A stretch of 64,000 nucleotides of DNA, taken from positions 4,125,113 through 4,189,112 of the forward strand of contig NZ_CP034328.1 of assembly GCF_003940805.1 (NCBI RefSeq), given 5' to 3'. Numbering within the stretch: position 1 is the stretch's first letter; every line of letters starts with the position of its first letter. The notes below the pieces were generated by a model that worked only from the letters and a program-made list of their open reading frames with translations, had not been told where the DNA came from and ran no database searches. Source of the stretch: Tabrizicola piscis. Its GTDB lineage: Bacteria; Pseudomonadota; Alphaproteobacteria; Rhodobacterales; Rhodobacteraceae. The position numbers and the translations under genes were made by a program. Below, piece by piece: positions 52,760 through 62,838 of this stretch.

Positions 52760-54118
52760 ATGTCATCCATCCCGACCATCCGCCGCGAGGTTCCGGCCAT
52801 TCTGGCGCTGGCCGTGCCGATTGTGGCGGGGCTTGGCGCCTCGACGCTGCTGGGTGTCACGGATTCGGTGATGCTGGCGCCTTTGGGGCCGTTGCCCTTG
52901 GCGGCGGTGGGGATCACCAATGCGGTGGCGGTGATCCTGTTTGCCGCGATCTATGGCCTGTTGTCGGCAATGTCGGTGCGGGTTGGCACGGCGCATGGGG
53001 CGGGGCAGGGGCGCCGGATCCCCGGCCTGTTGCGCAACGGTCTGGCGCTGGGGGGCATCGTCGGCACGCTGGGTGCTGTGTCGATGCTGGCGGTCTGGCC
53101 GCTGTTGCCGCTGCTGGGGCAACCGGTGGAAGTGCTGGCGATCATGTTCCCCTATTGGGTCATGATTTCGCTGCTGATGGTGCCGTTTTCGGTGCTGACC
53201 GTGTTCAAGGCCACGTTCGAGGCGGTGGACCGCCCGTGGCTGGGCGCTGGGTTTGCCTTCCTTGCGGTCGGGATCAACATTCCGCTGAACTATGCGTTGA
53301 TCTGGGGGATCGGCCCGCTGCCGCAATTGGGGCTGACGGGGGCGGGTGTCGCCTCGGTCGTGGCGGAAGCGCTCGCCCTGGGCGTCGCGTGGGCGTTCTG
53401 GCGGCGGGCGAGGTCGACCCGCAGGTTGCGGCTGCGGGCTGGGCTGTCTGGTGCAGAGATCACCTCGGTCGCGCGGGAGGGTGCCCCCTTGGGCCTGATG
53501 TATGTGGCCGAGACCGGCGCGATGGCGGTGGCGACGCTGATGATCGGGACCTTCGGCGCGGTGGCCTTGGCCGGCAATCAGGTGGCGATGAGCGTGGGCG
53601 GGCTGCTCTACATGGTGCCCCTTGGCGTGGCCGGGGCGGTGGCGATCCGCGTGGCGCAAGAGCGGGGGGCGGGCAACCTTGCGGCGCTGCGCCCGATCAG
53701 CTGGGCGGCGCTGGGGCTGGCGACGGTCTGGCTGGCGACAGCGGCGATCCTGCTGGGCCTTTTTGGGCGCACGGTCGCGGGCTGGATCACCGATGAGGCC
53801 GAGGTCGTCACCGTGGCGGCGGCGATCTTCTTCGTCTTCGCCTTTGCGCAGGTGATGGACGGGGTACAATCCACCATGACCGGGGCCTTGCGGGGGCTGT
53901 CCGATACCGGGTTTCCGGCACTGGTGTCGCTGGGGTCCTACTGGGTGCTGGGCCTGCCGCTTGGCTGGGTGCTGGCCCATCCCGTCGGGATGGGGCCTGC
54001 GGGGATCTGGGCGGGGTTCGTCATTGCGCTTGGGCTGGCGGGGATTGTGCTGGTCTGGCGCTTTCTTCGGCAGACGGGACCGGCTAGGGTCGCGCCAAAG
54101 ACCGGAGGAGAGACATGA
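52760..54118 (+). CDS. MATE family multidrug/toxin exporter
   Basis: 452-residue twelve-helix antiporter of the MATE family (DinF/NorM-like). It opens REVPAILALAVPIVAGLGAS and has LLGVTDSVMLAPLGPLPLAAVGI in helix 2 and a matching second half (GLMYVAETGAMAVATLMIGT). It exports cationic compounds using a Na+ or H+ gradient. It is under likely TetR control. AGGGC precedes the ATG at 52760. The stop overlaps the sugar isomerase start. Confidence 0.93.
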   Translation: MSSIPTIRREVPAILALAVPIVAGLGASTLLGVTDSVMLAPLGPLPLAAVGITNAVAVILFAAIYGLLSAMSVRVGTAHGAGQGRRIPGLLRNGLALGGIVGTLGAVSMLAVWPLLPLLGQPVEVLAIMFPYWVMISLLMVPFSVLTVFKATFEAVDRPWLGAGFAFLAVGINIPLNYALIWGIGPLPQLGLTGAGVASVVAEALALGVAWAFWRRARSTRRLRLRAGLSGAEITSVAREGAPLGLMYVAETGAMAVATLMIGTFGAVALAGNQVAMSVGGLLYMVPLGVAGAVAIRVAQERGAGNLAALRPISWAALGLATVWLATAAILLGLFGRTVAGWITDEAEVVTVAAAIFFVFAFAQVMDGVQSTMTGALRGLSDTGFPALVSLGSYWVLGLPLGWVLAHPVGMGPAGIWAGFVIALGLAGIVLVWRFLRQTGPARVAPKTGGET

Positions 54119-54795
54119 AACGATCCCGCATCAACGACATCATGCGCAGCGCAGATGACCTGATCCGCCAGTACGGCTTTGTGCTGCCGCCCTTTGCCTA
54201 TTGGACACCCGACCAGTTCACGGCCCGGACCGACGCGGGGGCCATCGTCAGCGCCCGCTGCGGCTGGGACATCACCGACTATGGTCAGGGCCGCTTTGAC
54301 GAGATGGGGCTGTTCCTGTTCACCCTGCGCAACGGGCGGCTGGCTGACCTGCAGCGGGGCGGGGGCATGTGCTATGCCGAAAAGCTGCTGATCAGCCGTC
54401 AGGACCAGCTTTCGCCGATGCACACCCATGTCATCAAGGCCGAGGATATCATCAACCGCGGCGGTGCCACGCTGGTGGTGGAGCTTTACGGGTCGGACGA
54501 CAAGGGCCAGTTCGCCCGGGATCGCGGCGGCGTGGTGCATTGCGACGGCATCGCGCGGCCCTATGGCCCCGGTGAGAAGCTGCGCCTTGCGCCCGGGGAA
54601 AGCGTGACGCTGATGCCGGGCGACTGGCACGCCTTCTGGGGCGAGGGCGGCGATGTGCTGATTGGCGAAGTGTCGACGGTGAACGACGATCTGACCGACA
54701 ACATCTTTGTCGAGCCGATTGGTCGCTTTGCCGAGATCGTGGAGGATGAAGCGCCGCTGCACCTGCTGGTCAGCGATTACGACCGCTGGCTATAG
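54115..54795 (+). CDS. D-lyxose/D-mannose isomerase family protein
   Basis: 226-residue cupin-fold sugar isomerase (D-lyxose ketol-isomerase type). Metal-binding residues are visible in QDQLSPMHTHVIKAEDIINR (two His and a Glu, about residues 98-117) and MPGDWHAFWGE (third His, near 168). It would interconvert D-lyxose and D-xylulose or D-mannose and D-fructose. It overlaps the MATE gene by four bases, so it is probably in the TetR regulon; no sugar transporter or kinase is nearby. Confidence 0.88.
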   Translation: MKRSRINDIMRSADDLIRQYGFVLPPFAYWTPDQFTARTDAGAIVSARCGWDITDYGQGRFDEMGLFLFTLRNGRLADLQRGGGMCYAEKLLISRQDQLSPMHTHVIKAEDIINRGGATLVVELYGSDDKGQFARDRGGVVHCDGIARPYGPGEKLRLAPGESVTLMPGDWHAFWGEGGDVLIGEVSTVNDDLTDNIFVEPIGRFAEIVEDEAPLHLLVSDYDRWL

Positions 54796-54814
54796 GGCCC
54801 TGCGGCGGCAAAGC

Positions 54815-54850
54815 AAAGGGCGCTTACGAAGGTTTCGCAAGCGCCCTTTT
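54815..54850. terminator. Bidirectional terminator
   Basis: Long hairpin: arms AAAGGGCGCTT and AAGCGCCCTTT with further internal pairing (CGAA/TTCG), ending TTTT. It lies between the convergent isomerase and L,D-transpeptidase genes. Confidence 0.8.
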
Positions 54851-54880
54851 CACATGGTAGCCGTGCCCGTGTGGCCCCGG

Positions 54881-55831
54881 TCAGTCCGTACCAGAGGCTG
54901 GCGGACAGACCCCATTGACCAGCGCAGTGGCGCAGGCGGGTGCGGTCGCAGCAGCGGCGTCAGGTGCAGCCGGTGCAGCAGCCGCAGCAGGGGCGGCGGC
55001 GGGCACGACAGCTGGCGCAGCACCCACGGCGATCGACGGCGGCGGGAGCACTTTCAGAGCGGGCACGGCCCCGGCGGGAACGACCGGCGCCTCAACGGCC
55101 TTCTTCTTCGGCGCGGGCGGCTTGGGGATGTAAAGGCCCTTCGGCATTTCACCCGAGGCGGTCAGTACGACGACCTTTTCGCCACCCTGCAGGCGGCTGT
55201 ACAGGTCGATCACGTCCTGGTTGATCATGCGGATACAGCCGGACGAGGCATTGCGCCCGATCGATTTCCATTCCGGGGTGCCGTGGATCCGGTAGCCGTA
55301 ATCCTTGCCGCCCGAGGTCAGATAGATCGCCCGCGCGCCAAGCGGGTTGGTCGGCCCGCCGGGCTGGCCCTTTTCCCATTTGGCAAGCTTGGGGTCACGC
55401 TCGATCATCTCTTTCGGCGGGGTCCAGGTTGGCCAGGGTTTCTTGTTGGCAACAATCGCCTCACCCGACCATTCAAAGCCGGCGCGGCCGACCGAAATGC
55501 CGTAGCGGATCGCCTTGTTCTTGCCGACGACATAGTACAGCAGCCGCGTCTTCGGATTGATGATGATGGTGCCCGGCGGCTGGTCGGTTTCATAGGCGAC
55601 GACCTGGCGGCGGTGGGTTTCCGGGATCTGTTCCACCGGCAGGGCCGGGATCTGGATGCCCGCGTCCATCGACGCGACATAGACGTTCTCATCCGCCTTT
55701 GGCAGCGGCTGGTTCGAGGTTGATGTGCTTGCGGACGGGTCCACGCAGCCCGCAAGGATCAGCACGGACAAAAGCGCCGGGGCAGCGGCGGTCTTGCGAA
55801 GAAAAGTCGTCAGGCGCATCATCAAGCTCAC
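54881..55831 (-). CDS. L,D-transpeptidase lipoprotein (YkuD domain)
   Basis: 316-residue lipoprotein. The signal segment APALLSVLILAGC gives a lipobox near residue 29. The YkuD domain covers about 85-215 and ends with the active site HGTPEWKSIGRNASSGCIRM. The C-terminal 90 residues are Ala/Pro-rich low complexity with a final Cys pair. It could cross-link peptidoglycan or attach proteins to it. Starts at MSLMMRL, MMRL or MRL are equally possible. It is a second L,D-transpeptidase in the window. Confidence 0.9.
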   Translation of the reverse strand: MSLMMRLTTFLRKTAAAPALLSVLILAGCVDPSASTSTSNQPLPKADENVYVASMDAGIQIPALPVEQIPETHRRQVVAYETDQPPGTIIINPKTRLLYYVVGKNKAIRYGISVGRAGFEWSGEAIVANKKPWPTWTPPKEMIERDPKLAKWEKGQPGGPTNPLGARAIYLTSGGKDYGYRIHGTPEWKSIGRNASSGCIRMINQDVIDLYSRLQGGEKVVVLTASGEMPKGLYIPKPPAPKKKAVEAPVVPAGAVPALKVLPPPSIAVGAAPAVVPAAAPAAAAAPAAPDAAAATAPACATALVNGVCPPASGTD

Positions 55832-55980
55832 TTGTCCAGGGGCCGCGGGTGCAGGGCCCGGGCCTTCTTGCCGGCACGGTAACCGAGCCGTGAGCGCGCG
55901 TCAAACCGTGCAAGGGTTCGAATGTGATCACGGGCGCGTGAAAATGACGTTAAAACAGGACGAAAGCCGGTCTTGACGGG

Positions 55981-56373
55981 TCAGGCCGCCGCAACTGCAT
56001 CAACCTCGACCAGCAGCGCGGGCGCGGCCAGCCCCGCGACCACCAGCAAGGTCGCCACCGGTGGGGCCGCGTCCCCGACCCAGGTATCGCGCACGGCGCG
56101 GTAGGTGGCCACGGCCGCGGGGCTGTTTTCGGTCAGGTAGACTGTGATCTTCATGAGGTTTTCCCGCCCCATCCCTGCCGCCGCGAGCGCCCGGTCCACA
56201 TTGGCCAGCGCCACCGCCAGCTGGTCGGCCAGCCCCTCATCCAGGCGCCCGTCCGGGTGGACGCCGATCTGACCTGCAATCTCCAGCCGCTGTGTCGCCC
56301 CTTCGGCCAGCGCACATTGGCTGTAGCGCGAGGCAGGTTTGGCCATCGTATCGGGATTGAAAAGCCGGATCAT
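55981..56373 (-). CDS. RidA family protein
   Basis: 130-residue YjgF/RidA-type trimeric protein (MAKPASRYSQCALAEGATQRL, IAGQIGVHPDG, ENLMKITVYL). RidA hydrolyses reactive enamine/imine intermediates released by PLP enzymes. The usual conserved C-terminal arginine/glutamate region is altered (LLVEVDAVAAA), so activity may differ from canonical RidA. It follows kynU, a PLP enzyme, by 49 bp on the same strand. Confidence 0.88.
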   Translation of the reverse strand: MIRLFNPDTMAKPASRYSQCALAEGATQRLEIAGQIGVHPDGRLDEGLADQLAVALANVDRALAAAGMGRENLMKITVYLTENSPAAVATYRAVRDTWVGDAAPPVATLLVVAGLAAPALLVEVDAVAAA

Positions 56374-56422
56374 GTGAGTGCCTCACTCTCTGGGTTCATC
56401 GGTTGTTTCCTGCCCGTCGCTC

Positions 56423-57616
56423 TCAGGTCACCGCCGCGCGCTGCTTGAACTCGGGCTTGTCCCAGGTGCCGTAGTCCATGATCCTTGCCAGCACGCCGAC
56501 AGCGCGGGCCACGTCATCTTCGTCAATGTAAAGCGGGGTGAAGCCAAAGCGCAGGATGTCGGGGGCGCGGAAGTCGCCGATCACGCCTTCGGCGATCAGG
56601 GCCTGCATGATGGCATAGCCTTCGGGATGGCGGAAACTGACTTGGCTGCCGCGCATCAGGTGCGACCGGGGCGTGGCCAGTTGCAGCATCGGCGCGCGGG
56701 CCTCAATCCCCTTGATGAACTGGTCCTGCAGCCGGAGCGACTGGGCATGAACCTCGGCCATGTCGACACCGTCCCAGACGTCCATCGCGGCCTCAAGGGC
56801 TGCCATCTGCAGCACCGGGGGCGTGCCGACGCGCATCCGTTCGATCCCCTGACCGGGGCGATAGCTGAGGTCAAAGGCGAAGGGGGCCGCATGCCCCAGC
56901 CAGCCGGACAGGGCAGGGCGGGCGGTTTCGGCGTGGCGGGGGGCGACGTAGATGAAGGCCGGGCCGCCGGGGCCGGAGTTGAGGTATTTGTAAGTGCAGC
57001 CCACCGCGAAATCGACCTGCGCACCGGCAAGGTTGACCGGAAGCGCCCCGGCGGAATGGGCCAGATCCCAGACGGTGATCGCCCCCATCTCATGCGCGCG
57101 GCGGGTGATGTCGGCCATGTGGTGGCGGCGACCGGTGCGATAGTCCACCTCGGTCAGCATGACGACGGCGACGCTGTCGTCGATGGCTGCCATCGCCTCT
57201 TCCGGGGCGACGGTCTTGAGGCGGTATTGCCCGCCAAGCGTGCGGCACAGCCCTTCGGCCATGTAGAGGTCGGACGGGAAGTTGCCGGTATCGGACAGGA
57301 TCACCCGGCGCTTGGAGTTCATCTCCAGCGCCGAGGCGAGGGCCTGGTAGACCTTGATCGACAGGGTATCGCCCAGAACCACCGTCCCCGGCTCTGCCCC
57401 GATCAGGCGGCCCACGCGGTTGCCAAGCAGGGCTGGTTGCGCCATCCAGCCGGCCTTGTTCCAGCCGCGGATCAGCATTTCGCCCCATTCGGCCTGCACC
57501 ACCTTGTCCACCGCGGCAGGGGCCGTCTTGACCATCGGACCCAGTGAATTGCCGTCGAGATAGGTCACCCCGTCGGGCAGGTGGAACAGGGCCTTCTTGG
57601 CGGCGAAATCGATCAT
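56423..57616 (-). CDS. kynU: Kynureninase
   Basis: 397-residue PLP enzyme that cleaves L-kynurenine to anthranilate and alanine in tryptophan breakdown. The PLP lysine is in FAVGCTYKYLNSGPGGPAFI; other blocks are VTYLDGNSLGPM, WDLAHSAGALPVNL and FRAPDILRFGFTPLY. kynA and kynB are not adjacent. The start at 57616 follows GGGAGA. Confidence 0.95.
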   Translation of the reverse strand: MIDFAAKKALFHLPDGVTYLDGNSLGPMVKTAPAAVDKVVQAEWGEMLIRGWNKAGWMAQPALLGNRVGRLIGAEPGTVVLGDTLSIKVYQALASALEMNSKRRVILSDTGNFPSDLYMAEGLCRTLGGQYRLKTVAPEEAMAAIDDSVAVVMLTEVDYRTGRRHHMADITRRAHEMGAITVWDLAHSAGALPVNLAGAQVDFAVGCTYKYLNSGPGGPAFIYVAPRHAETARPALSGWLGHAAPFAFDLSYRPGQGIERMRVGTPPVLQMAALEAAMDVWDGVDMAEVHAQSLRLQDQFIKGIEARAPMLQLATPRSHLMRGSQVSFRHPEGYAIMQALIAEGVIGDFRAPDILRFGFTPLYIDEDDVARAVGVLARIMDYGTWDKPEFKQRAAVT

Positions 57617-57736
57617 CGGTGGTCTCCCTTTGGGCGCAGTTATCGGGGGAACCGCTGGCAAAGCCAAGGTGCAACTGTGCGGCTTGCGGTGGGGGACGGG
57701 GTCTGCCTAGATCAGTGCGGTACGAAGGAGTGACCG

Positions 57737-58198
57737 ATGCGCCAAATCCTTGCCCTGATCGACCTGCCGCCGGTCTGGCTGGCCCTGCATGTGATCGCCG
57801 CCTGGACGCTGGTGCCGATCTCGCCCAGCGTCTTTGGCGATGTTGGGGATGTGCTGGGGCAGGGGCTGGTGCTGCTTGGGGTGGGCATCACCCTGACCGC
57901 CGTTTTGCAGATGACACATCATCAGACCACGGTGATCCCGCGCCGCGACCCATCGGCCTTGGTGACGACCGGGCTGTTCGGCTGGTCACGCAACCCGATC
58001 TATCTGGCCGATGCGCTGATCCTGCTGGGGGCGATCCTGTGGCTGGATGCCGTGCTGGCGCTGCCCTTGGTGGCGGTATTCGTCTGGCTGATCCAGACCC
58101 GCTTCATCCGGGATGAAGAGGCGCGGCTGACGATGGCCTTCGGGCCGGAGTTCGATCTTTGGGCCGCGCGGACCCGGCGCTGGTTTGGCCGCAGATAG
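57737..58198 (+). CDS. Isoprenylcysteine methyltransferase-like membrane protein
   Basis: 153-residue membrane protein of the ICMT/PEMT-like methyltransferase group, with three to four helices and the C-terminal SAM-binding signature SALVTTGLFGWSRNPIYLAD plus FIRDEEARLTMAFGPEFDLW. In bacteria the substrate is usually unknown. It stands alone between kynU (divergent) and pntA. Confidence 0.88.
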   Translation: MRQILALIDLPPVWLALHVIAAWTLVPISPSVFGDVGDVLGQGLVLLGVGITLTAVLQMTHHQTTVIPRRDPSALVTTGLFGWSRNPIYLADALILLGAILWLDAVLALPLVAVFVWLIQTRFIRDEEARLTMAFGPEFDLWAARTRRWFGRR

Positions 58199-58306
58199 CT
58201 TGCGTGCAGATGGACAGCCCCTGTGCAGCAAACTGGGGTTTGAAATATTCTTGCGCGATGATAAGTGCAGCAGGCTGGTTTCTATCGCTGGCAGCAGAAG
58301 CGGGGG

Positions 58307-59884
58307 ATGACGGTGAAGATCGGAGCACTGACAGAGGTTTTTCCGGGCGAGAACCGGGTTGCGATGACGCCGGAGTCGGCGGCGCAGCTGGTCAAGCTGG
58401 GGCATACATGCTGCATTCAGGCCGGGGCGGGGGCGAAGGCGGGGTTTTCCGACGCGCTCTACTCGGCCGCCGGGGTGACGGTGTTGCCCAGTGCCGCTGC
58501 GGTGATCGCAGACTCGGACGTCATCGTGAAGGTGCGTGGCCCCGAGGCTGCCGAGCTTGAGACCCTTGCCGAAGGTCAGACCCTGATCAGTTTCTTCTGG
58601 CCGGCCCAGAACCCCGAACTGCTTGAAGCGGCGGCGAAAAAGAACCTGACCGTGGTCGCCATGGATATGGTGCCCCGCATCAGCCGTGCGCAGAAGATGG
58701 ATGCCTTGTCGTCGATGGCCAACATCGCCGGCTACCGCGCTGTGATCGAGGCCGGGAACAACTTTGGCCGCTTCTTCACGGGTCAGGTGACGGCGGCGGG
58801 CAAGGTACCGCCTGCCAAGGTCCTGATCGTGGGCGCCGGTGTGGCGGGGCTTGCAGCCATCGGCACGTCGGTGTCGCTTGGTGCCATCGTCCACGCCTTC
58901 GACGTGCGCCCGGAAGTGGCCGAGCAGATTGAATCGATGGGCGCGAGCTTCGTGTTCCTTGAATTCGAAGACGCGCAGGACGGGGCCGCGACGGGGGGCT
59001 ATGCCGCGCCGTCCAGCCCGGAGTTCCGCGAAAAGCAACTGGCCAAGTTCCGTGAGCTTGCGCCCGAGATGGACATCGTCATCACCACCGCCCTGATCCC
59101 GGGCCGCCCCGCGCCGAAGCTTTGGACCGAGGATATGGTCCAGATGATGAAGCCGGGATCGGTCATCGTCGACCTCGCGGCGGAGCGCGGTGGCAACTGT
59201 GACCTGACGGTGCCGGACCAGAAGATCGTGACCGACAATGGCGTGACCATCGTCGGCTATACCGATTTCCCCAGCCGGATGGCCGCGCAGGCCTCCACCC
59301 TGTATTCCACCAACATCCGCCACATGCTGACAGACCTGACGCCCAAGAAAGATGGCGTGATCCTGCACAACATGGAGGATGACGTGATCCGCGGCGCGAC
59401 CGTGGCGCATGTGGGGGCGGTGACCTACCCGCCGCCGCCGCCGAAGATCGCGGCCATTGCGGCGGCCAAGCCGAAGCCGAAAGCGGTGGAACTGACCCCG
59501 GCCGAACGCCGCGCGCAGGAAGTGGCGGCCTTCAAGACGCAGACCCGCAATCAAGTCGGGCTGTTGGTCGTCGCTGGCGGGTTGATGCTGCTGGCGGGGC
59601 TTTACGCCCCGGCCAGTTTCATGTCGCACTTCATCGTGTTCGTGCTGTCGGTCTTCGTCGGCTTTCAGGTGATCTGGAATGTCTCGCACTCGCTCCACAC
59701 GCCGCTGATGGCCATCACCAACGCGATTTCGTCCATCATCATCCTTGGCGCGCTGATGCAGATCGGGTCGGGCAACTGGCTGGTCGTCATCCTTGCCGCT
59801 TTGTCGGTCTTCATGGCCGGGATCAACATTTTCGGTGGCTTCATGGTCACCCGGCGCATGCTTGCCATGTTCCAGAAGTCGTAA
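58307..59884 (+). CDS. pntA: NAD(P) transhydrogenase subunit alpha
   Basis: 525-residue subunit of the proton-translocating transhydrogenase that makes NADPH from NADH. The NAD-binding dI domain covers about residues 1-380 ([23 protein letters not shown]), a Pro/Lys linker follows, and four membrane helices (about 420-520) end the protein. Here dI and its membrane part are fused, unlike Rhodospirillum rubrum, where they are separate. pntB begins 12 bp later. Confidence 0.96.
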   Translation: MTVKIGALTEVFPGENRVAMTPESAAQLVKLGHTCCIQAGAGAKAGFSDALYSAAGVTVLPSAAAVIADSDVIVKVRGPEAAELETLAEGQTLISFFWPAQNPELLEAAAKKNLTVVAMDMVPRISRAQKMDALSSMANIAGYRAVIEAGNNFGRFFTGQVTAAGKVPPAKVLIVGAGVAGLAAIGTSVSLGAIVHAFDVRPEVAEQIESMGASFVFLEFEDAQDGAATGGYAAPSSPEFREKQLAKFRELAPEMDIVITTALIPGRPAPKLWTEDMVQMMKPGSVIVDLAAERGGNCDLTVPDQKIVTDNGVTIVGYTDFPSRMAAQASTLYSTNIRHMLTDLTPKKDGVILHNMEDDVIRGATVAHVGAVTYPPPPPKIAAIAAAKPKPKAVELTPAERRAQEVAAFKTQTRNQVGLLVVAGGLMLLAGLYAPASFMSHFIVFVLSVFVGFQVIWNVSHSLHTPLMAITNAISSIIILGALMQIGSGNWLVVILAALSVFMAGINIFGGFMVTRRMLAMFQKS

Positions 59885-59896
59885 GGGGCGCGCGTC

Positions 59897-61330
59897 ATGG
59901 ATTACGGATTCACCACGGCCGCCTACGTTGTTGCAGCGGTTCTCTTCATCCTCTCGCTTGGCGGGCTTTCGGGCCAGGAAAGCGCGAAACGCGCGGTCTG
60001 GTACGGCATCGTCGGGATGGCGCTGGCGGTTGCCGCCACGCTGTACGGGCCAGGTGCTGGCAACTGGCTGATCAGCCTTGTGATGATTGCGGTTGGCGGG
60101 GCCATCGGCTGGGTCGTGGCCCAGCGGGTCCAGATGACCGAGATGCCGCAGCTTGTGGCTGCCATGCACTCACTGGTCGGCCTTGCGGCGGTGTTCATCG
60201 GCTTCAACACCCATATCGAACTGGTGCGCGTCGCCGGGATGGATGAGGCTGCGCGGGCCCTGCTGGACGGGTTTGCCGCCGTGGTTGCGCATAAATCCGG
60301 GGTCGAAGTCACGATCCTGCGGGTCGAGACGTTCCTTGGCGTGTTCATCGGCGCGGTCACCTTCACCGGATCGGTCATTGCCTTTGGCAAGCTGGCGGGC
60401 AAGGTCGACGGCAAGGCGAAAAAGCTGCCGGGCGGGCATCTGTTGAACGCGGGCGCCGCGATCATCTCGCTTGTGCTGCTGGCGGTCTACCTGCAATCGG
60501 GCAGCACGCTGGCGCTGATCGGGATGACGCTGGCGGCGCTGTTCATCGGCTACCACCTGATCATGGGGATCGGCGGGGCGGACATGCCGGTGGTCGTGTC
60601 GATGCTGAACAGCTATTCCGGCTGGGCGGCGGCGGCGATCGGCTTTTCGCTGTCGAATGACCTGCTGATCGTGGTCGGCGCGCTGGTAGGGTCGTCTGGT
60701 GCGATCCTGTCCTACATCATGTGCAAGGCGATGAACCGGTCGTTCATCAGCGTCATCCTTGGCGGGTTCGGTGGCACCACCGGCCCCGCGATGGAGGTTG
60801 TCGGCGAACAGATCGCCATCGACACCGAAGGTGTGGCCGCCGCGCTGAACGATGCCGACAGCATCATCATCATCCCCGGCTACGGCATGGCGGTGGCGCA
60901 GGCGCAGCAGTCGGTGTCGGAACTGACCCGCAAGCTGCGCGCCAAGGGCAAGACGGTGCGCTTTGCCATCCACCCGGTGGCGGGCCGCCTTCCCGGCCAT
61001 ATGAACGTGCTGTTGGCCGAGGCGAAGGTGCCCTACGACATCGTGCTGGAGATGGACGAGATCAACGAGGATTTCCCCACCACCGACGTGGCCATCGTCA
61101 TCGGGTCGAACGACATCGTGAACCCGGCGGCGCAGGAAGACCCGAACAGCCCCATCGCCGGGATGCCGGTGCTGGAATGCTGGAAGGCCAAGCAGGTGTT
61201 TGTCAGCAAGCGGGGTCAGGGCACGGGGTATTCGGGAATCGAAAACCCGCTGTTCTACAAGGAAAACACCCGGATGTTCTATGGCGATGCCAAGAAGTCG
61301 CTGGATGCGCTTCTGCCGATGATCGACTAA
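59897..61330 (+). CDS. pntB: NAD(P) transhydrogenase subunit beta
   Basis: 477-residue subunit with eight to nine membrane helices (about residues 1-270) and the NADP-binding dIII domain (about 295-477: [58 protein letters not shown]). Partner of pntA. A moderate hairpin follows. Confidence 0.97.
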   Translation: MDYGFTTAAYVVAAVLFILSLGGLSGQESAKRAVWYGIVGMALAVAATLYGPGAGNWLISLVMIAVGGAIGWVVAQRVQMTEMPQLVAAMHSLVGLAAVFIGFNTHIELVRVAGMDEAARALLDGFAAVVAHKSGVEVTILRVETFLGVFIGAVTFTGSVIAFGKLAGKVDGKAKKLPGGHLLNAGAAIISLVLLAVYLQSGSTLALIGMTLAALFIGYHLIMGIGGADMPVVVSMLNSYSGWAAAAIGFSLSNDLLIVVGALVGSSGAILSYIMCKAMNRSFISVILGGFGGTTGPAMEVVGEQIAIDTEGVAAALNDADSIIIIPGYGMAVAQAQQSVSELTRKLRAKGKTVRFAIHPVAGRLPGHMNVLLAEAKVPYDIVLEMDEINEDFPTTDVAIVIGSNDIVNPAAQEDPNSPIAGMPVLECWKAKQVFVSKRGQGTGYSGIENPLFYKENTRMFYGDAKKSLDALLPMID

Positions 61331-61340
61331 GTGCCTGCAG

Positions 61341-61360
61341 GGTGGGCAGGACTGCCCACC
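61341..61360 (+). terminator. Hairpin downstream of pntAB
   Basis: Stem GGTGGGC / GCCCACC with short loop, 10 bp after the pntB stop, followed by only two Ts. Possible weak terminator. Confidence 0.5.
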
Positions 61361-61483
61361 TTGCGCGGCCGGACTTAGCGAAACTGCAACACCTGCCCGG
61401 CATACCCCGGTATTCCCGCATTTTGCTGGCAAGGGCATTCGGTGCGGCCTAACTCTGGCGGCAAGACAGCCAAAGGCCCGTAC

Positions 61484-62767
61484 ATGCCCCCGATCTCTGA
61501 CCATCCCCTGCGCTATGCCACTGTGAACGAGTTGCACGCGCGCCCCTTCCCGTCGCTGGAGGTGCCGTCGACCGCCGTCTATGTGGCGATCAAGGAGCCC
61601 TTCGCGGCGGTGAACCGTGACCGCACGCAGGACCTGTCGCATCTACTTGCGCTGCTTGACCGCCATGGCTCGGCCCACCCGCAGCCGGGGGCGACGCATT
61701 TTCAGGGGCCGATTGGCCGGTCCGAACTGAAGTGGGAAAGCCACACCGAGTTTGTGACCTACACCGCCTTCTCACGCGGCGTGTCGAAACGCCCCTTCGA
61801 CCCGGCAGAGGCCCAGGTGCTGCCAGAGGACTGGCTTGCCACCGCACCGGGCAAGCGGCTCACCTCGGTGCTGATCCGGGTGGAACTGATGCCCGCATCG
61901 GACGAAGACCTTTTTGCCCAGCTGGATGACTGGTTCGTGCCCGAAAGCCTTGCCGTCAGCCGGGTGGTCGATGGCGCCGCCGTGATTGCCGGTGACTTCC
62001 GTATCGACCCTGCGGGCCACATGCGCTTTGCCGTCTTTGTTCAGCCGGGCACCGGCCCGCGCCGCATCGGCCGCATCGTCCAGCGCCTGTGCGAGATTGA
62101 GACCTACCGCGCCATGTCGATGCTGGGCCTGATGCGGTCTCGCGATCTGTCGGCCAAGCTGAACACGCTGGACCCCAGGCTTTCGGCGCTTGTCTCCGGC
62201 CTCGACAATGCCGAACCCGCACCGGAGGCGGCGCTGCACGACCTGCTGATCATCTCGGCCGAACTGGAAAGCCTGGCGGTGCATTTCTCGTTCCGCTTCG
62301 GGGCGACGGCCGCCTATGAGGCGATCGTCAACCAGCGCATCCAAGTCTTGCGCGAAACGCGGATCGAGGGTCGGCAGACCTTCGCAGAGTTCATGATGCG
62401 CCGGTATGACCCGGCGATGCGCACGGTGAAATCGGCGGAAAGCCGGTTGCGGGGCATGGCGGAACGCGCGCAGCGGGCGGCGGAACTGCTCCGCACTCGG
62501 GTGGATGTGGAACGGTCGGCGCAGAACCAGAAGCTGCTGGAAAGCATGGACAAACGCGCCGACCTGCAGCTGCGCCTGCAGCGCACGGTCGAGGGGTTGT
62601 CGGTCGTGGCGATCAGCTACTACGCGGTCAGTCTGGCTGCCTACCTTGCCTATCCGCTGGCCAAGGCCTTGCACATGGGCAAGGAGGCGCTGACTGCGGC
62701 CTTGGTCCTGCCGGTGGTGGGCTTGGTCTGGCTTTTGGTCCGCCGCATCCGCAAGGCGCTGCACTGA
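61484..62767 (+). CDS. DUF3422 family membrane-anchored protein
   Basis: 427-residue protein of the DUF3422 family. The large N-terminal part is soluble (LRYATVNELHARPFPSLEVP, FTTEFVTYT-like HTEFVTYTAFSRGV); about residues 290-375 are helical and possibly coiled coil, and two transmembrane helices lie at about 375-420. Function is not established. The start at 61484 gives the family's MPPISDHPLRYATVNELHAR. Confidence 0.88.
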   Translation: MPPISDHPLRYATVNELHARPFPSLEVPSTAVYVAIKEPFAAVNRDRTQDLSHLLALLDRHGSAHPQPGATHFQGPIGRSELKWESHTEFVTYTAFSRGVSKRPFDPAEAQVLPEDWLATAPGKRLTSVLIRVELMPASDEDLFAQLDDWFVPESLAVSRVVDGAAVIAGDFRIDPAGHMRFAVFVQPGTGPRRIGRIVQRLCEIETYRAMSMLGLMRSRDLSAKLNTLDPRLSALVSGLDNAEPAPEAALHDLLIISAELESLAVHFSFRFGATAAYEAIVNQRIQVLRETRIEGRQTFAEFMMRRYDPAMRTVKSAESRLRGMAERAQRAAELLRTRVDVERSAQNQKLLESMDKRADLQLRLQRTVEGLSVVAISYYAVSLAAYLAYPLAKALHMGKEALTAALVLPVVGLVWLLVRRIRKALH

Positions 62768-62838
62768 CCTTTGCGCAGGGTCAAGGCGTGGGCGCGTGAC
62801 CTGTGCCAAACTGGCCGCATCCTATGGGGGAGGCGGCG

